Positions 33,261 through 46,390 of a DNA stretch of 64,000 nucleotides are shown here, one piece after another. Both the position numbers and the translations under genes were made by a program. The notes beneath the pieces are model-generated. The model was given only the letters and a program-made list of their open reading frames with translations. It was not told the origin of the DNA and did no database searches. The stretch's first letter is position 1, and every line of letters starts with the position of its first letter. The stretch comes from Simmondsia chinensis (lineage: Eukaryota; Streptophyta; Magnoliopsida; Caryophyllales; Simmondsiaceae), in contig JAGTTD010000011.1 of NCBI GenBank assembly GCA_018398585.1, forward strand, positions 6,819,001 to 6,883,000, written 5' to 3'.

Positions 33261-35805
33261 GGTTAATGTAATAGTAGATATAGTGCATCTACCTTCGCTT
33301 GTTCATGCTGACACTTTTTCTGAGACTCAGAAAGACAACTGCTATAGTGTTGCTGCTGTTGTTGACATTGAAGCTCACAATTGAAGGTTTGAACAATCAC
33401 AGCTGAGTTCTAGAATTCCATCCTTGAGGACAAGGAAGGGGTGAGAATTGTCATGGACCCAATGTAGTTATAGTTGTTAGGCTAGTTTGTTAACAAGCTA
33501 ATTTTGTATAAATAGGGGTAAACCTTTTTGTAAGCATAGCAATGACGATCAATATACAAATTTTGCTTTCTCTCTTTTCTTCTATTCTCTTTAACTCCCT
33601 CCTCCCATATTCTTATATTCTCTTCTCATCTCTAATCCTATCTATCTATTTATCTCATCTCTATTCTAAATCCCTTCCCTTCATGTAGATTCATAATATA
33701 TCAATTGATAAAAACTAATTGATATGTTTTTCTACATCTATCAAAATTTAATATAAAACCATATCTATTAAATACACCTAAATTGAAATATAGGGCAAGA
33801 GGGTGTCGAACCACAGGGACTAAGAGTGCGTGAATTTAATCTATGACCTAAATTGATTTAAATAAAACTGAGATATCTTTGTGTTAATTAATATAGAAAA
33901 TGACAATTAAACTAAAATAATCTACTGCTAATCGGGAACGTGCATGGAGCCTAGGGTTTCGAATCCATCATTAGCCAATTATTTTTGCGTTAACTCTTAA
34001 ATTGGGATTATTGATTGTTACACGGGTGGTGGTTTAGGCTACAAGCTACAAGCTTGAACCTACTAAGATAATATTGTTAGTATTGCGTATTAATCTTATC
34101 TAATTAAAGCATAAGAAAAATAAGCTCTACCTAATGTATTGTTAATTATTACATATTGACCCTATCTAACTAACGTATAGGGAAGATAGGCTTTAATTAG
34201 TAATTCGGTTAATACTATTTCCTGATTAATTAATCCTAAGGCTACAAGCACAAATAATTAATTTATAAATATCAATATCAACAATTAAATGTTACAAACT
34301 CAATAATCACATCAATTGAATAAACAATAAAAATATAATACTTCAAAGTATTTATCTCAACCAAGCAAGTCATGTAAACAATCAAATTAATCCGAATTAA
34401 AAGTAAGCAAAAGCAAAGGCTAAGATTTCATCTAACCACAAAGAGCAAGCTAGCTCTCCATCAAAGATGATCCGGTGAAAGAGGAGATGAATGAACTCAT
34501 ATCAGTCCTCACGCTAATTTTGCTTTCCTTCCAATTTAACGAAAAAGAAAGAAAAATAAAATAAAAGAAATCTGGGAGAGCTCAGAGGAGAGAGAAGAAC
34601 AGGGGCTGAGAGAGAGAGGCGGTGAACCCTGAACCAGAGACGAAATCCCAAAATTGAACACCTCGCTTCCTTTTAAATCGAAGACGTCGCTGCTAACAAA
34701 ACCCTAAGTCGGTGCTGGTGGCAGGCTAGATGCTGGTGGTTGACGGGCCTGAAGGTTGAATCGGGCCGAAGTTGGGCCGGAGGTGATGATATCGGTGTTG
34801 GGCTTGGTGTTGGTGGTGTTGTGGGACTGCGTTAGGCAGGTGAAATTGGGCCGGTGCTGCTGGTGGTCAAATCGAAGATGATGCAGAGGTTGATGGGCTC
34901 GGGGTTGATGACGGTGAACAGTGCTGTTGGGCTGGGCCCGTTTTGCTGTTGGGCTCGGGTAACTGTAGCGGTGCGGGTCGGGTCAAAGCGGGCCAAGCTT
35001 ATACGTTGTTGCCCCAATTTAATTGTTTGAGTGTCGAATTTATCTTATTTGCATCCACATTTGACAATATTTATAACTTTAATTTCAAACATGTTGAACA
35101 TAAAAATTGCCAAAATGAGTGTGGAACTATAATTAAATAGGTACAAAATAATTAAAATAACAATTAAAAGATGCATAAATATGAGACACATCAACACCCG
35201 CACACCTAACCTTTGCTAGTCCTCGAGCAAAGCATATGATTTAATATAAAGACTACAGTAACCAACTACCCCAACTATCCTAACCTTTACCGAATTTTCG
35301 GAGATTAACACATGTATTACAATTCAAGACAAGACTAAATCATCTAGAACATTCTCCAATTCCATGAATTTAGATGATTAAACTTCAAAACTTGTCATAA
35401 AACTTCATAACATACGCGTCGATCAAGAAAAACTTGGCTAAACGGTTATAATGCATGCTCAAAATGCCAAAAAGATGTTTAAAATTTTAAAAATTTGACA
35501 AAAATGGGCACATACAAATGAGCCTTAGCCCCACACCTAAATCATGCATTGTCCTCAAGGCAACAACATCAATCATTAAATCACAAGAGATAAGTGAGAT
35601 GGAGCAATACAATCTGACGAGACGGCGTATACGTGTATATATGATTCCTTCAACCTGGCACAAGAACCTAAAAAGAGAGAAAACAAGCCTCGAAGCAACT
35701 AATTAGGTCAAAAACTAAATTAAAACAAGAAATAACAAACCTAGGCTGCCTCCTAGGACAGCTAAGTTTTACACCTTTAGCCGGGCGCAATGGGTCTAGC
35801 GAAGA

Positions 35806-36909
35806 TCAAGTAATGACATCAACCAAAGAAACAACTTTATCGAGCTCATCTAAGACAACATCTACAGTACAATCAGAAGTGTCACACGTGATTTCAAGAG
35901 AAAGAGAGTAGTTGGGTGGATGCCTAATGGGGGCAACAACAAGTGTAGATCGAAGCTTATGAAAAGCGTCTAACCAAGACTCATTACGCTCAACTGATAT
36001 GTCCTTAGATAGCACACTAGTCAATGGTCTAGCTAACTTCCCACGATCCTTAAGGAATCCCTGATAGAAACTCGCATGACCTAAAAATGCTCTAATTTGT
36101 TTCACATTTGAGGGAGGAAGCGAGTTCACATTCATATCTATCGTAGCTATATCAACCTCAATACCCTCCTTAGACAACCTATGGGCTAATACAATTTCCT
36201 CTTGAATCATAACATCGTGATTCTTCTCCCAACCTAAGACTTCTTTCATGTCCAGGTTCAACCTTTGTTGCATCTCTTTAGAAGGTTTTGCATCTTTATC
36301 AAGAGTGTCACTAACTAGGGTAGAGGAGAGTATTTGGTCCACCAAATCATCAGCAATATCCGCACAAAAATAATCTGACTCATCCTCACTAATGCATGAT
36401 AAAGAAGCCTTAAAAATATTTAACCTAATAGTCATATTGGCAAAGCTTACATCCATTACCCCAGATCTACAATTGATGGTAGCATTGGTCGTCGCTAAGA
36501 AAGGCCAACCTAGAATGACGGGGCACATGGTTTTTCGAATGACTAGAAGGTCCTATATCAAGCACGAGGAAATCAGTAGGAAATAAGGCTTTGTCTACTC
36601 TCACTAGCACGTTAATCAGCTCACCACGGGGAATCCTAGTTGATCTATTTGCTAATGCAAGGTCACCGTGGTCAGTTGCAACTCTCCCAAGCCTAACTTC
36701 TTACAAACCTAGTAAGGAATAATGTTGACACTCGGTCCTAAGTCTAGTAAGGCTTTATCGATTGGGTAGTCTCCAAGTGAACAAGAGATGGTGGGGACAC
36801 CAAGGTCTTTGTACTTAACTGGAGTGTCACACCTCAGAATAGAGCTCACTTGCTCTGCTAAAAACAATTTTTTAGGCAAATGTACTCTAGATCGCCTCTT
36901 TGGTTTCAC
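35806..36909 (-). pseudogene. Athila protease fused by deletion to RT end/RNase H
   Basis: Minus-strand frames read KRRSRVHLPKKLFLAEQVSS and LLDLGPSVNIIPY (the aspartic protease with the Athila DLG variant of DTG). After a stop they resume CPVILGWPFLATTNATINCR then SGVMDVSFANMTIRLNIF. In the 240-residue frame 36528-35806 the sequence jumps to IVLAHRLSKEGIEVD, IRAFLGHASFYQGFLKDRGK and DAFHKLRSTLVVAPI, the RT thumb and start of RNase H. The whole RT palm with its YxDD motif is missing, so an internal deletion joined protease to RT end in frame. Confidence 0.85.
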
Positions 36910-38600
36910 TAGATCCTTAATGAACTTCGCATAGGCCGGGATCTGTTTAATCGCATCAAGAAGGGGAATGTTATCTTTAATTGCCTAAATATCTCTAAAA
37001 TGTCTTCCCACTTCTTGTCCTTCCCATTTAGATGTGACGCAATTAAAGCTTGGGGGAAGGGTACTCTAGGTTCATATGACGAGGGAAGATCCGAGGCTTT
37101 AGGAGTGGGAGAAGGGTGTGTGACCTCATCAGTCTCCCTTTCTCTCTCCTTGCTCTTCTCTTCTTCCTGACCACTCATGAGTACTTCACTTTCAGCATTC
37201 ACCCCATTGTCAACCTCCTTCCCATTTCTCAACACTGTAATGGATTTTGCTTGTTCTTGCTAGACAGGATAGTTGTCTTGTCTTACACAATTTCTAGGGT
37301 TCTCTACAGCCTGGTTAGGGAGTCTTCCCTTATCACTCCTACTCAGATTGTTAGCTAGTTAACCTATTTGGGTTTCTAGCTTTACAGTCGATTGTGTATG
37401 GGAGTGGAGGAGTTGGGAATTAGCTTCTAAATATTTCAGTGCACTCAAAACATTCTCTTCAAAATTTGAATTAGAGCTCAAATTAGGAGGTTAAGAGTAG
37501 TTAGAAGCAAACCCTTGCGGTTGAAAACCGACAGGCCGGGGCATACCAGATGGTTGAGGTCGTGGGCTCTATTGTTGTGGTATAAACTGTCCTTCTTCTC
37601 CTTGCCTCTAGGAGAAGTTAGGATGGTTTCTCCAACCCAGATTGTACGTGTTAAAGCATTGGTCGTTTCATGAGAATCCTTGGGCTGCATTGACTTGTTC
37701 CTCCGACCACTCCTCATAAGGTGAAGCAGAGGGGCAATCATGTGTAGAATGAGAGACACTAGAGCATGAAGAGCAAGTACAATGTACATTTGAAACATAA
37801 GACACATTAGGTACAATAGAGGGGGCCAATGTCATCTTAAATAAGGAAGTTAATGGCTCTACAGAAGAGGCAAGAGAGTCTACTTTCTTATCTAAGATGG
37901 AGGTGTGAGCAATCTCATTTACTCCTTTATTTAACCTAGTAGCATTAAGACGTGTATGTGAGGCAGATTGTTACGAATTCTCATTCAAAAATTCAAACAG
38001 TTGCCACGCCTCATCCTCATTCTTTCTAAGGAATTGACCACCGCACGAGGCATCAACAGTTTGTTGACCCTTCTCGTTTAGCCCATAATAGAAATTTTGG
38101 ACTAGTTGTCATTTAGGGATGGCATGATGTGGACAAACTCGTAAGGGTTCCCTAAACCTATTCCAACTCTCGTGAAACTCCTCAGTAGGGAGTTGGGCAA
38201 AGGTGTTAATAGCTCTCCTAGCAGTGTTAGTCTTACTAATGGGATATAATTTCTTAAGAAATTCTTGCTGCATTTGAGTCCAAGTATTAATCGTCCCACT
38301 AGTAAGGTGCCCAACTAATACTTAGCCTTTTTCTTTAAAGAGAAAGGAAAGAGGTGAAGTAAGATGACGTCATCACTAAAGTTAGGAATCCTAAAGGTTG
38401 AACAAACCTCCATGAAACTGTCCAAGTGTGTGTACGGGTTCTCATTGCCTAAGCCATGGAATGAAGGAAGCATTTGTATGGTATGTAGCTTAAGCTTGAA
38501 CTGATGGGCTAAGGGTGGCAACCTAATGCAAGACGGTGAAGCATATGTAGTAGGAGTAAAATACTCTATGAGCGCACGTGGTTGTTGTTAGTTAGCCATT
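36910..38600 (-). pseudogene. Athila gag with zinc knuckle, broken
   Basis: 38521-38315 reads QMLPSFHGLGNENPYTHLDS then FMEVCSTFRIPNFSDDVI, followed by HLFPFSLKKKAKYWL, the retrotransposon gag domain of Athila/Tat elements. The next frame (38314-38102) continues it with changes. At about 37760-37500 fall a CSSCSSVSHSTHDCPS-like zinc-knuckle region and NTYNLGWRNHPNFS. KLETQIG-like and FPQALIASHLNGKDKKWEDI segments lead to protease. Multiple stops and frame changes are present. Confidence 0.75.
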
Positions 38601-40506
38601 ACTAAATCAGAGTTAACACTAGTGGATTTTACTCGGTGTTGGGCTCTAAGGTCTTTTAAAGTTCTTTCAATTTCAGCGCCGAATATAGTAAGGTTAAGAG
38701 ATAAAGAGCGACGACCGTGTATGAACAATTAACCACACGAAGCAAGTAAATTAAAATTAAAATAAGCAAAACAAATAAAACAGACACTTAAAAAGAAAAA
38801 CAAATAATAAACTATCCTAAAATCAACCTATGCACGAAAATTCCAAAATAAATAATGCTTTAAAAATAAATAAATAAATAGATAGATAAATAAATAAATA
38901 ACCCTTTTTAAAAAAATAGAAAAGAAAATATTAAGAAAGGGACAATAACAATTAAAAACAATTTAGGACAATTAAAAATCAAAGACAATCACAAAAATAA
39001 AATCACGAACGTTGCATAGTCTCCGGCAATAGCGCCAGAATCTTAATGTATTTTTCTACGTCTATCAAAATTTAATTTAAAACCCCATCTATTAAACACA
39101 CCTAAATTGAAGTGTAGGGCAAGAAGGTGTCGAACCACATGGACTAAGAGTGATTAAATTTAATCTATGACCTAAAGTGATTTAAACGAAACTAAGATAT
39201 CTTTATGTTATTTAATATAGAAAATGACAATTAAACTAAAGTAATCTACTGCTAATCGGGAACGTGTATTATATTGGAGTCTAGGGTTTCGAATCCATTA
39301 TTAGCCAATTATTTTTGCGTTAACTCTAAAATTAGGATTATTGATTGTCACATGGGTAGTGGTTTAGGCCACAAGCTTCAACCTATTAAGATAATGTTGT
39401 CAGTATTGCGTATTGACCCTATCTAACTAAAGCATGAGGAAAATAAGCTCTACCTAACGTATTATTAATTATTACGTATTGGCCCTATCTAACTAAAACA
39501 TAAGGAAGATAGGCTTTAATTAACAATTCGGTTAATACTATTACCTGATTAATTAATCCTAAGGCTACAAGCACAAAGAATTAATTTATAAATATCAATA
39601 TCAATAATTAAAGGTTAGAAACTCAATAATCATATCAATTGAATAAACAATAAAAATATAATACTTCAAAGTATTTATCTCAACCAAGCAATTTATATAA
39701 ACAATCAAATTAACCCGAATTAAAAGTAAACAAAAGTAAAGGCTAAGATTTCATCTAACCACAGAGAACAAGTTAGCTCTCTATCAAGGATGATCCCGTG
39801 AAGGAGGAGATGAATGAACTCATGTCGGTCCTCACGCTAATTTTCTTCTCGTTCCAATTTAACAAAAAAGAAAGAAAAATACAATAAAATAAATCTGAGA
39901 GAGAGCTAAGAGGAGAGAGAAAAACAGGGGCTGAGAAAAAGAGAGGCGGTGAACCCCGAACCAAAGACGAAATCCCAAAATCGAACTCCTCCCTTCCTTT
40001 TAAATCGAAGATGCCACTGCTAACGAAACCGTAAGTTGGTGCTGGTGGTCGGCCGGACGCTGCTGGTTGACGGGCCTGAAGGTCAAATCGGGTTGGAGTT
40101 GGGCCGGAGGTGATGATGTCGGTGTTGGGCTTGGTGTTGGTGGTGTCGTGGGACTGCGTTGGGCCGGTGCTCCTAGTGGTGGAATTGAAGATGATGCGGA
40201 GGTCACTGGGCTGGGGGTTGATGATGGTGAACAGTGCCGATGGGATGGGGCCGCTTTGCTGTTGGGCTCGGGTAATTGTAGCAGTGCGGGTCAGGTCGGA
40301 GTGGGCCGAGCTTATACGTTGTTGTCCCGATTTAATTGTTTGAGCATCGAATTTATCTTATTTGCATCCAAATTTGACAATTTTCATAACTTTAATTTCA
40401 AACCTATTAAAAATAAAAATTGCCAAAATGAGTGTAGAACTATAATTAAATAGGTGTAAAATAATTAAAATAACAATTAAAAGATGCGTAAATACGAGAC
40501 GCGTCA

Positions 40507-40776
40507 CTAATTAGTACCTTCAATTTACAAAAACTAATTTAAAAGGAAATATTTAAATAAATTCAATTTCTTATCCTAATTAGTACCTTCAATTAATTCT
40601 AAAATCTATTGTCCTTAAAAAGTTATAATTATTATAAAAAATGACATTACATAAAATACTAATTATATCAGAATACAAATTACATATTAAGAAAAGTATT
40701 TGTATCATTAAATTGAAGGAGTTAAAAACGACTGCAAACCTTAAAATTCATAAAAGGGAAAAAAATTATAGTATAT
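40507..40776. other. AT-rich spacer between the Athila and copia elements
   Basis: About 270 bp without a gene; attagtaccttcaatt occurs twice (about 40511 and 40579). Confidence 0.4.
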
Positions 40777-41308
40777 TGTTAATATTAGATATTCTTGGGG
40801 TATAATTTTTATGGTCCAATTTGAATATTATCAAATGTCCTAGAAATTTAAAAATTATATAAAAGACCTTTATACATATGTACACATATACATAATATAT
40901 ATGTGTGCGTGCGTGTTTGTGTACACATGGCGAATGCATATATTGCTTGCAACTTGCATGCAAATTTGTCAAGGTGTTTTAGCTGACTCATGCTTTAATG
41001 CATTCAGTATATATATATATATATATATACCTATTGTAGAGAATTTGATTGTAAGGAAAAATGGGAGAGAGAATTGTAAATGAAATTGAGTGATATATTT
41101 TAGAGAACTAAAAACATTATCTAGTTCCTAAGTTCTGGAATAAAATATTTGCTATTTTTTAAATATATTTGAGTTTATATTTTCATTCTCGTCCTTTTGA
41201 GTATAATATGTCTCTAATTTTATAACATATTATCAGTACGAGTCTCTAGCCAGTTAATAATTATCATATACTTGTAGTAAGTTTTTATTCCTAATCTTTG
41301 TAATTTTC

Positions 41309-42370
41309 AACAGCAATCTTACTAAACTTGAGTTTACTGCTCTTAATATAACTGGCAAAGATTATTTGCTGTGGACTTTTGATGTTGAGATTCACCTTGA
41401 TGCTATGAATATCGGGGATACAATTAAAAGAAGAAATAGTGCATCCCTATGGGATCATGCTAAAGTAATGATATTTCTCAGGCATTATATCTATGAAGAT
41501 TGAAAGCCAAATATCTTACTATAAAAGACTCACTTGTCCTTTTGGATGAATTTAAAGTAGAGGTTTGATTATAAAAAAATATGTGATCCTCCCTAAAGCT
41601 TACTATAAATTGATTCATCTACGGTTGCAGGATTTTAAAACTGTCAGCTAGTAGAACTTTATAGTATTTAGTATTACCTCCCTACTGAAATTATGTGAAG
41701 AAAATATTATTAAGGAGGATATGTTAGAGAAAATATTCTTTACTTTTTATGTCTCGAATATGCTTCTGCAACAGCAATATCAAGAGCGGAATTTTTAAAA
41801 ATACTAAGAGTTAATATCATGTCTTCTTGTTGCTGAATAAAATAATGAACTGTTAATAAAAAATTATCAGTCATGAACAACTGGGTCAGAGCCATTCCCT
41901 AAAGTGAATGCTATATCCCGTGACAATGATACATATAGTCGTGGCCGTAGTTGTGGTCACAGACGTGGCCATGGTCGTGGACGTGGTCATGGCTGTAGAC
42001 GAGGTTATAACTGGGGTCATAATAACTGGTACCATGGTAATCAAAATGGACCAAAGTTTAAGAAGTGTGGAAACAATGAAGAGAACTATGAAAGGAGAAA
42101 AACCATCAACAAAATTCGTTAAAAGATGTGGAAACAAATTGCTATTGCTGTGGTATGAAAGGTCATTGATTGCGTACCTATCATATGGCTGAACATCTGG
42201 TGAACCTCTATCAAGCATGGCTGAAAGAGAAAAGCAAACATACAGAAATAAACTTTGCTAAAGATCATTCTCCACTTAATATGATGCATCTTGATATTTT
42301 TGATTTCTTAGATGATGCTAATAGAAGAATTGATCATTTGATAGATGATGAAAAAGTTAAACCGGATTGA
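41309..42370 (+). pseudogene. copia gag (UBN2 type) with zinc knuckle, broken
   Basis: Reads SNLTKLEFTALNITGKDYLL then WTFDVEIHLDAMNIGD at about 41311-41420, the typical N-terminus of this plant copia gag. A SATAISRAEFLKILRV-like part follows, then an RGRSCGHRRGHGRGRGHGCR stretch (about 41940-42000), a CCGMKGH zinc-knuckle remnant (about 42145) and AEHLVNLYQAWLKEKSKHTE to the stop at 42368. The ATG start is lost and several stops and frameshifts occur. Confidence 0.8.
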
Positions 42371-42699
42371 GGTGTTTTGTTTTTTAGTTATGTCTTTTGT
42401 ACTAAAGTTTATCTTAATTTTAATTAAACAATATTGTATTGGTGTGTGTAGTTTAGCATAATATTGTGTTTTAATATTTCCCCTTAAAGTGTTATTTTCG
42501 ATAAAATCAAGCTTGATCAACTATATTTATAAAGTAAAACTCAAAAGTATTATTATACTATAATCATTTTAAAACTTTATTCGTTACACTTTTGTAATTT
42601 TATCAATGCGTCACATAAATAGAGTTCCATTAATACATATGTATTTTATATTTGAAGAAACATAGATTTGGTTGAAGATGGAGATTCCTCAAAAGCAGA

Positions 42700-43377
42700 A
42701 TATATTTTTCTCAGCTATGATTAACTAAAGCGAATGTTTATATAATATTGGGTGTTTCAAATTTAGTTGAAGGCTCCGGAAGAGCATTATATTTCCTGGA
42801 GGAATAAAACTAAACATGAGTGATGCTCTGTTTTCTAGTAGATTACAGAGAAATTTGATCAGTTTTCTAGATATTCGTTGTAATGGTTATCACATTGAGA
42901 CAATAAATGAGGGTGATAAAGAATATCTTTATATTACACTGCTTACTTTAAGAAAGTGAAAAAATTGTCAGCATTTTCTTTTTGGTTATATTACGCTAAT
43001 GTAAACCGGATTAAATCAAATTCAATAGTTAACCAGAAGTTAGCTGATTACAAAATGTTGGTGTAACGATGATGAAAATTTTTCATTGAAAGTTCTTATG
43101 GAAATTTATTAAAAAAACTAGAAAATTCTTTCATTCGATGAGATTTCATGTGCTGCTTACGCTCAAGGTAAAATAATTACTAGGTCATCTCCGACTAAAA
43201 TTGGGGTAATCTCCTACGTTTTTGAAAAGAATACAAGGCGACATATGTGGGCCTATTATTCTATCATGTGAACCATTTCGATACTTTATGGTATTAATAG
43301 ACGCCTCAATCCGTTGGTCACATGTTTGTCTATTATCTACACCCAATGCGACATTTGCCAGACTCCTTGCACAAATA
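42700..43377 (+). pseudogene. copia protease and pre-integrase region, degraded
   Basis: Frames give LGVSNLVEGSGRALYFL and LISFLDIRCNGYHIETINEG, matching the protease-to-GAG-pre-integrase stretch of the same copia family. Further on, ALVGHMFVY-like and MRHLPDSLHK-like bits lead to the LINE insertion at 43388. Stops are frequent. Confidence 0.6.
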
Positions 43378-43387
43378 AGCTAATTAC

Positions 43388-46300
43388 AAAAACAACAACA
43401 ACAACAAACCCAGTGCCTCAAAGGGCTCCTGCCAAAAGCAGGGTCTAGGGAAGGTAGATGTATGCAGCCTTTCTCCTTCAGGGGCCTACCCTAAAGAGAG
43501 GTTGTTTCCTAGGACCCCCGACCTAAGCAAAAGATCGGCCTCCATAAGCCGCAGACCTGGCACAGGAGAGACAACAAAGCATAAGTAGAGCCACAAAAAA
43601 AAGGAACAGAAGCTAGAAGAGATGGAGAACAAGAAAGAGAAAAAGGAAAGAGATAGGGATAGAAAAGGTAAAGATAAAGACTACTCTACTTTAACCGGGT
43701 CATCTACTACCCCAATGCTAGCCCTCCATTGGGCCCTCTCTAAGGCCATCTCCTCCCGAAGGTTTAGGTGGGTGAGGTCTAATCGGATCGTCTCAAACCA
43801 TCTCTTCTTCGGTCTGCCTCTGCCTCTTCTGCCTAATGTAGTGAGATGTTGTTTGTATCTTCTGACTAGAGCTTCTTCTAGTCTCCTTCTGACGTGTCCG
43901 AACCACCTCGGACGTTGCTCCCTTAATTTATCTTTAATGAGAGCTACGACCAGTTTGCCTCTTATGACGTCATTCCTGATCCTATCCTTCCTTGAGTGTC
44001 CGCACATCCACCTCAGCATTCGCATTTCTGCCACCTTCATCTTATGAGTGTGTTGTCACTTCATCACCCTGCATTCCACCCCATATGCCATGGCTGGCTG
44101 CACCACTGTCTTATAGTATCTACCCTTTAGTTTCAAGGGGAATTTCCTATCGCAAAGTACCACAGAGGCCATCCTCCACTTGTGCCAACCCTCTTTGATC
44201 CTGTAGCTAACATCCTAGTCTACTTCACCGTTGTGCTGTATCATGGACCCTAAATACCTGAATCTCTCCTTCTTCGAAATGGCCTCGTGTCCAATCTTTA
44301 CTTCTTCCCCACTAGGCGTGGTAGAGGGATCGAACTTGAATTCCATGTGTTCAGTCATGGCTCTGCTTAGTCTCAAACCTTTTGACTCTAGACCTCCTCT
44401 CCACAGATCCAGCTTCTCATTTATCTCTTCCCATGACTCCCCCACCAGTACTATGTCATCTGCAAAAAGCATGCACCAAGGTACACATCCCTGGATGTGC
44501 CTAGTGAGCTCATCCATAACCAAAATGAACAGATAGGGACTCAAGGCCGACCCTTGGTGAACCCCTACTGTTATCGGGAAAGCATTTGACTCTCCATCCA
44601 TTGTACGCACCATAGTCTGTGCCTCATCATACATATCTTTGACGGCTCAGATGTATGGTGCGGGGATGCCTTTCCTGTCCAAAACTCTCCAAAGGACCTT
44701 CTTTGACACTCTATCATATGCCTTCTCTAAATCAATGAAAACCATATGAAGGTCCTTTTGTCTCTCCCTATAATGCTCTCTCGTCTGCCTTAGGATGTGG
44801 ATGGCTTCTATTATTGATCTCCTAGGCATAAATTCAAACTAGTTCTCAAACACCTCAGTCAGATGCCTTAGCCTCCTTCTATGACCCGTTCCCACAACTT
44901 CAGAGTGTGGCACATTAGTTTGATACCCCGATAGTTGGCGCAACTCTGAATGTTGCCTTTGTTCTTATATATCGGTATTAATACGCTCTTCCTTCATTCC
45001 TCAGGCATCTTGTCCCCCTGGGGAATTTGGTTAAATAGTTTAGTCAGCCAAATGGCGCCCTTTTGTCCAAGACACTTCCATGCTTCTACAAGGATGCCAT
45101 CTGGGCCAACTGCCTTCCCCCTTCCCATGGATCTCAGGGCTTCCTTGACTTCGTCGAGGCTAATTTGCCGACATTCGTAGTGGTTTTGATGCACCTCAGT
45201 TGTTTGAAGATCTCCCAAGAATATCTCTGTCCCTCTGTGTTCGTTAAGCAGCTCTTGGAAGTACCTTTTCCACCTAGCCTTGATTAGATGCCTATCCACT
45301 AGAACTTGTCCATCTTCCCCTTTTATGCAATGCACTTTGTCCAGGTCTCTGGTCCTCCTTTCTCTCGCTTTGGCGATTCTATACAAGTCCCTCGCCCCCT
45401 CCTTGGTTTCCATCCTTTTGTAGAAGTCCTCATATGCTCTTGATTGTGCTTCTCTAACTGCTCGCTTTGCTGCTCTCTTGGCTTGAATACACCGTTGTGG
45501 CTTATCCTCTTCCCTGTTGTGGTCCCACTCTCTGAAATAAACTCATTTCGCCTTAGTCTTCTCTTGGACCTCGTCACCCCACCACCAGGATTCTCTGTTC
45601 CTTGGTTCCCTTCCCTTTAGACATGCCGAGGACTTCCCGTGCCAGTCCTCTCATCTTTTGGGCCAGATGGTCCCACAACTAGTTTGAGTCTCCTGTAAAG
45701 TCCTCCCTAATTTCGGCCTCCACTTTCTCCTTGTATGCCTTGAACTTCTCCCCCTTGAGCTCCCTCCAACAAGTGTGCATATGCGCCGGTTTGTAGATTC
45801 TTTTGGCCCTCATCTTGGCCTTTATATCCGCCCACAGCACCCTATGTTGCATAGACAGGTCTTCGCCTGGGGTAGTCTTGTAATCCCTGCAGTCTCTTTG
45901 CACCCTTCTCCTTAATAGAATGTAGTCAATCTGTGTTCTTGTTATGCCGCTTTGGTACGTGACGATGTGTTGCTCGCGCTTTCTGAAGAAGGTGTTGGCC
46001 ACCGTTAGGTCGTAAGTAACAGCGAAGTCCAAAAGGGCTTTGCCCTCTGCATTCCTGGTTCCAAAACCGAATCCTCCGTGATGAGGAGCATAACCGTCCT
46101 CCGTCGCACCAACGTGTCCGTTGAAGTCCCCACCAATCATTACTTGTTTGGTTGGGGAGATGCCCTGCATCATTGTGTCTAAGTCCTCCCGGAAAGTAGC
46201 CTTCTCATGCTTTGGCAGTCCAGTTTGAGGTGCGTAGGCATTGATGACGTTCAATACTTCACCATCTAGGACCATCTTGATACTTATAATCCTATCGCCA

Positions 46301-46390
46301 GCTCTTGATACTCGAACTACTTTATCCTTGAGGCTGCTTTCCACAATGATCCCAACTCCATTCCTGCCTCTAGCCTTGCCCGCATACCAT
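43388..46390 (-). mobile_element. 5'-truncated RTE-type LINE with 10-bp TSD
   Basis: Flanked by the perfect direct repeat agctaattac (43378-43387, 46391-46400), which lies within the copia integrase. On the minus strand the body opens inside the endonuclease (LWYAGKARGRNGVG), so about the first 70 residues are missing, as after incomplete target-primed reverse transcription. It ends with a 3' UTR containing aaggctgcatacatctacct and gaggcactgggtttgttgtt, i.e. a (TTG)n-type tail instead of poly-A, a hallmark of plant RTE elements. Few lesions separate its frames, so it is much younger than the host copia. Confidence 0.93.
43681..46385 (-). pseudogene. RTE LINE endonuclease and reverse transcriptase
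   Basis: The AP endonuclease domain (46385-45679) shows VINAYAPQTG, MIGGDFNGHVG, and TRTQIDYILLRRR with the D of the catalytic core. A linker (ARERRTRDLDKVHCIKGEDG, about 45350) precedes the RT: GKAVGPDGILVEAWK (about 45110), HMVFIDLEKAYDRVSKKVLW (about 44740), VGVHQGSALSPYLF (about 44570) and the catalytic MLFADDIVLV (about 44460). The C-terminal module (44040-43681) reads MRMLRWMCGHSRKDRIRND and RPRWFGHVRRR, typical of RTE-clade plant proteins. The N-terminal endonuclease residues are lost by truncation. Stops or shifts near 45600, 44830 and 44640 break the frame. Confidence 0.9.

Larger units (their letters stand above)
28969..33698 (+). mobile_element. outer Ty3/gypsy element, interrupted by another
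   Basis: The LTR starts TGTCATGGA at 28969 and at 33449 and has a core aggctagtttgttaacaagc. The left LTR is in two pieces, 28969-29189 and 31404-31430, split by the inner gypsy; rejoined it matches the right LTR 33449-33698. A PBS-like tttggtatcatagc follows at 31431, and a polypurine tract (ggacaaggaaggggtgagaa) precedes the right LTR. Remaining coding is slight: AKSKKNPTMTK at about 31500, as at the start of gypsy gag, and ILEDKDCFTNPG near 32110. No matching TSD was seen. Confidence 0.8.
33725..40506 (-). mobile_element. Athila-type Ty3/gypsy, minus strand
   Basis: LTRs of about 1.46 kb lie at 33725-35193 (3' LTR) and 39047-40506 (5' LTR). On the minus strand they start TGATG/TGACG and end in ACA. 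Minus-strand TGGCGCTATTGCCGGAG (plus 39021-39037) is the Athila/Tat-type PBS (Asp-tRNA-like TGGCGCCGTTGCCGGGG). The interior keeps gag and protease but has lost most of RT and all downstream domains, leaving 3.85 kb. actaatt occurs at both outer edges (33714-33720, 40506-40512), but the junctions do not give an exact TSD. The LTRs differ at many positions, so the insertion is old. Confidence 0.85.

Noticed and set aside
40067..40453. 128-codon frame (and its twin near 34943)
   Set aside because: Lies in both LTRs of the Athila-type element; LTR sequence, not a gene.
43622..44536. Plus-strand open frames across the LINE
   Set aside because: Shadows of the minus-strand RTE coding region, which shows clear RT motifs.
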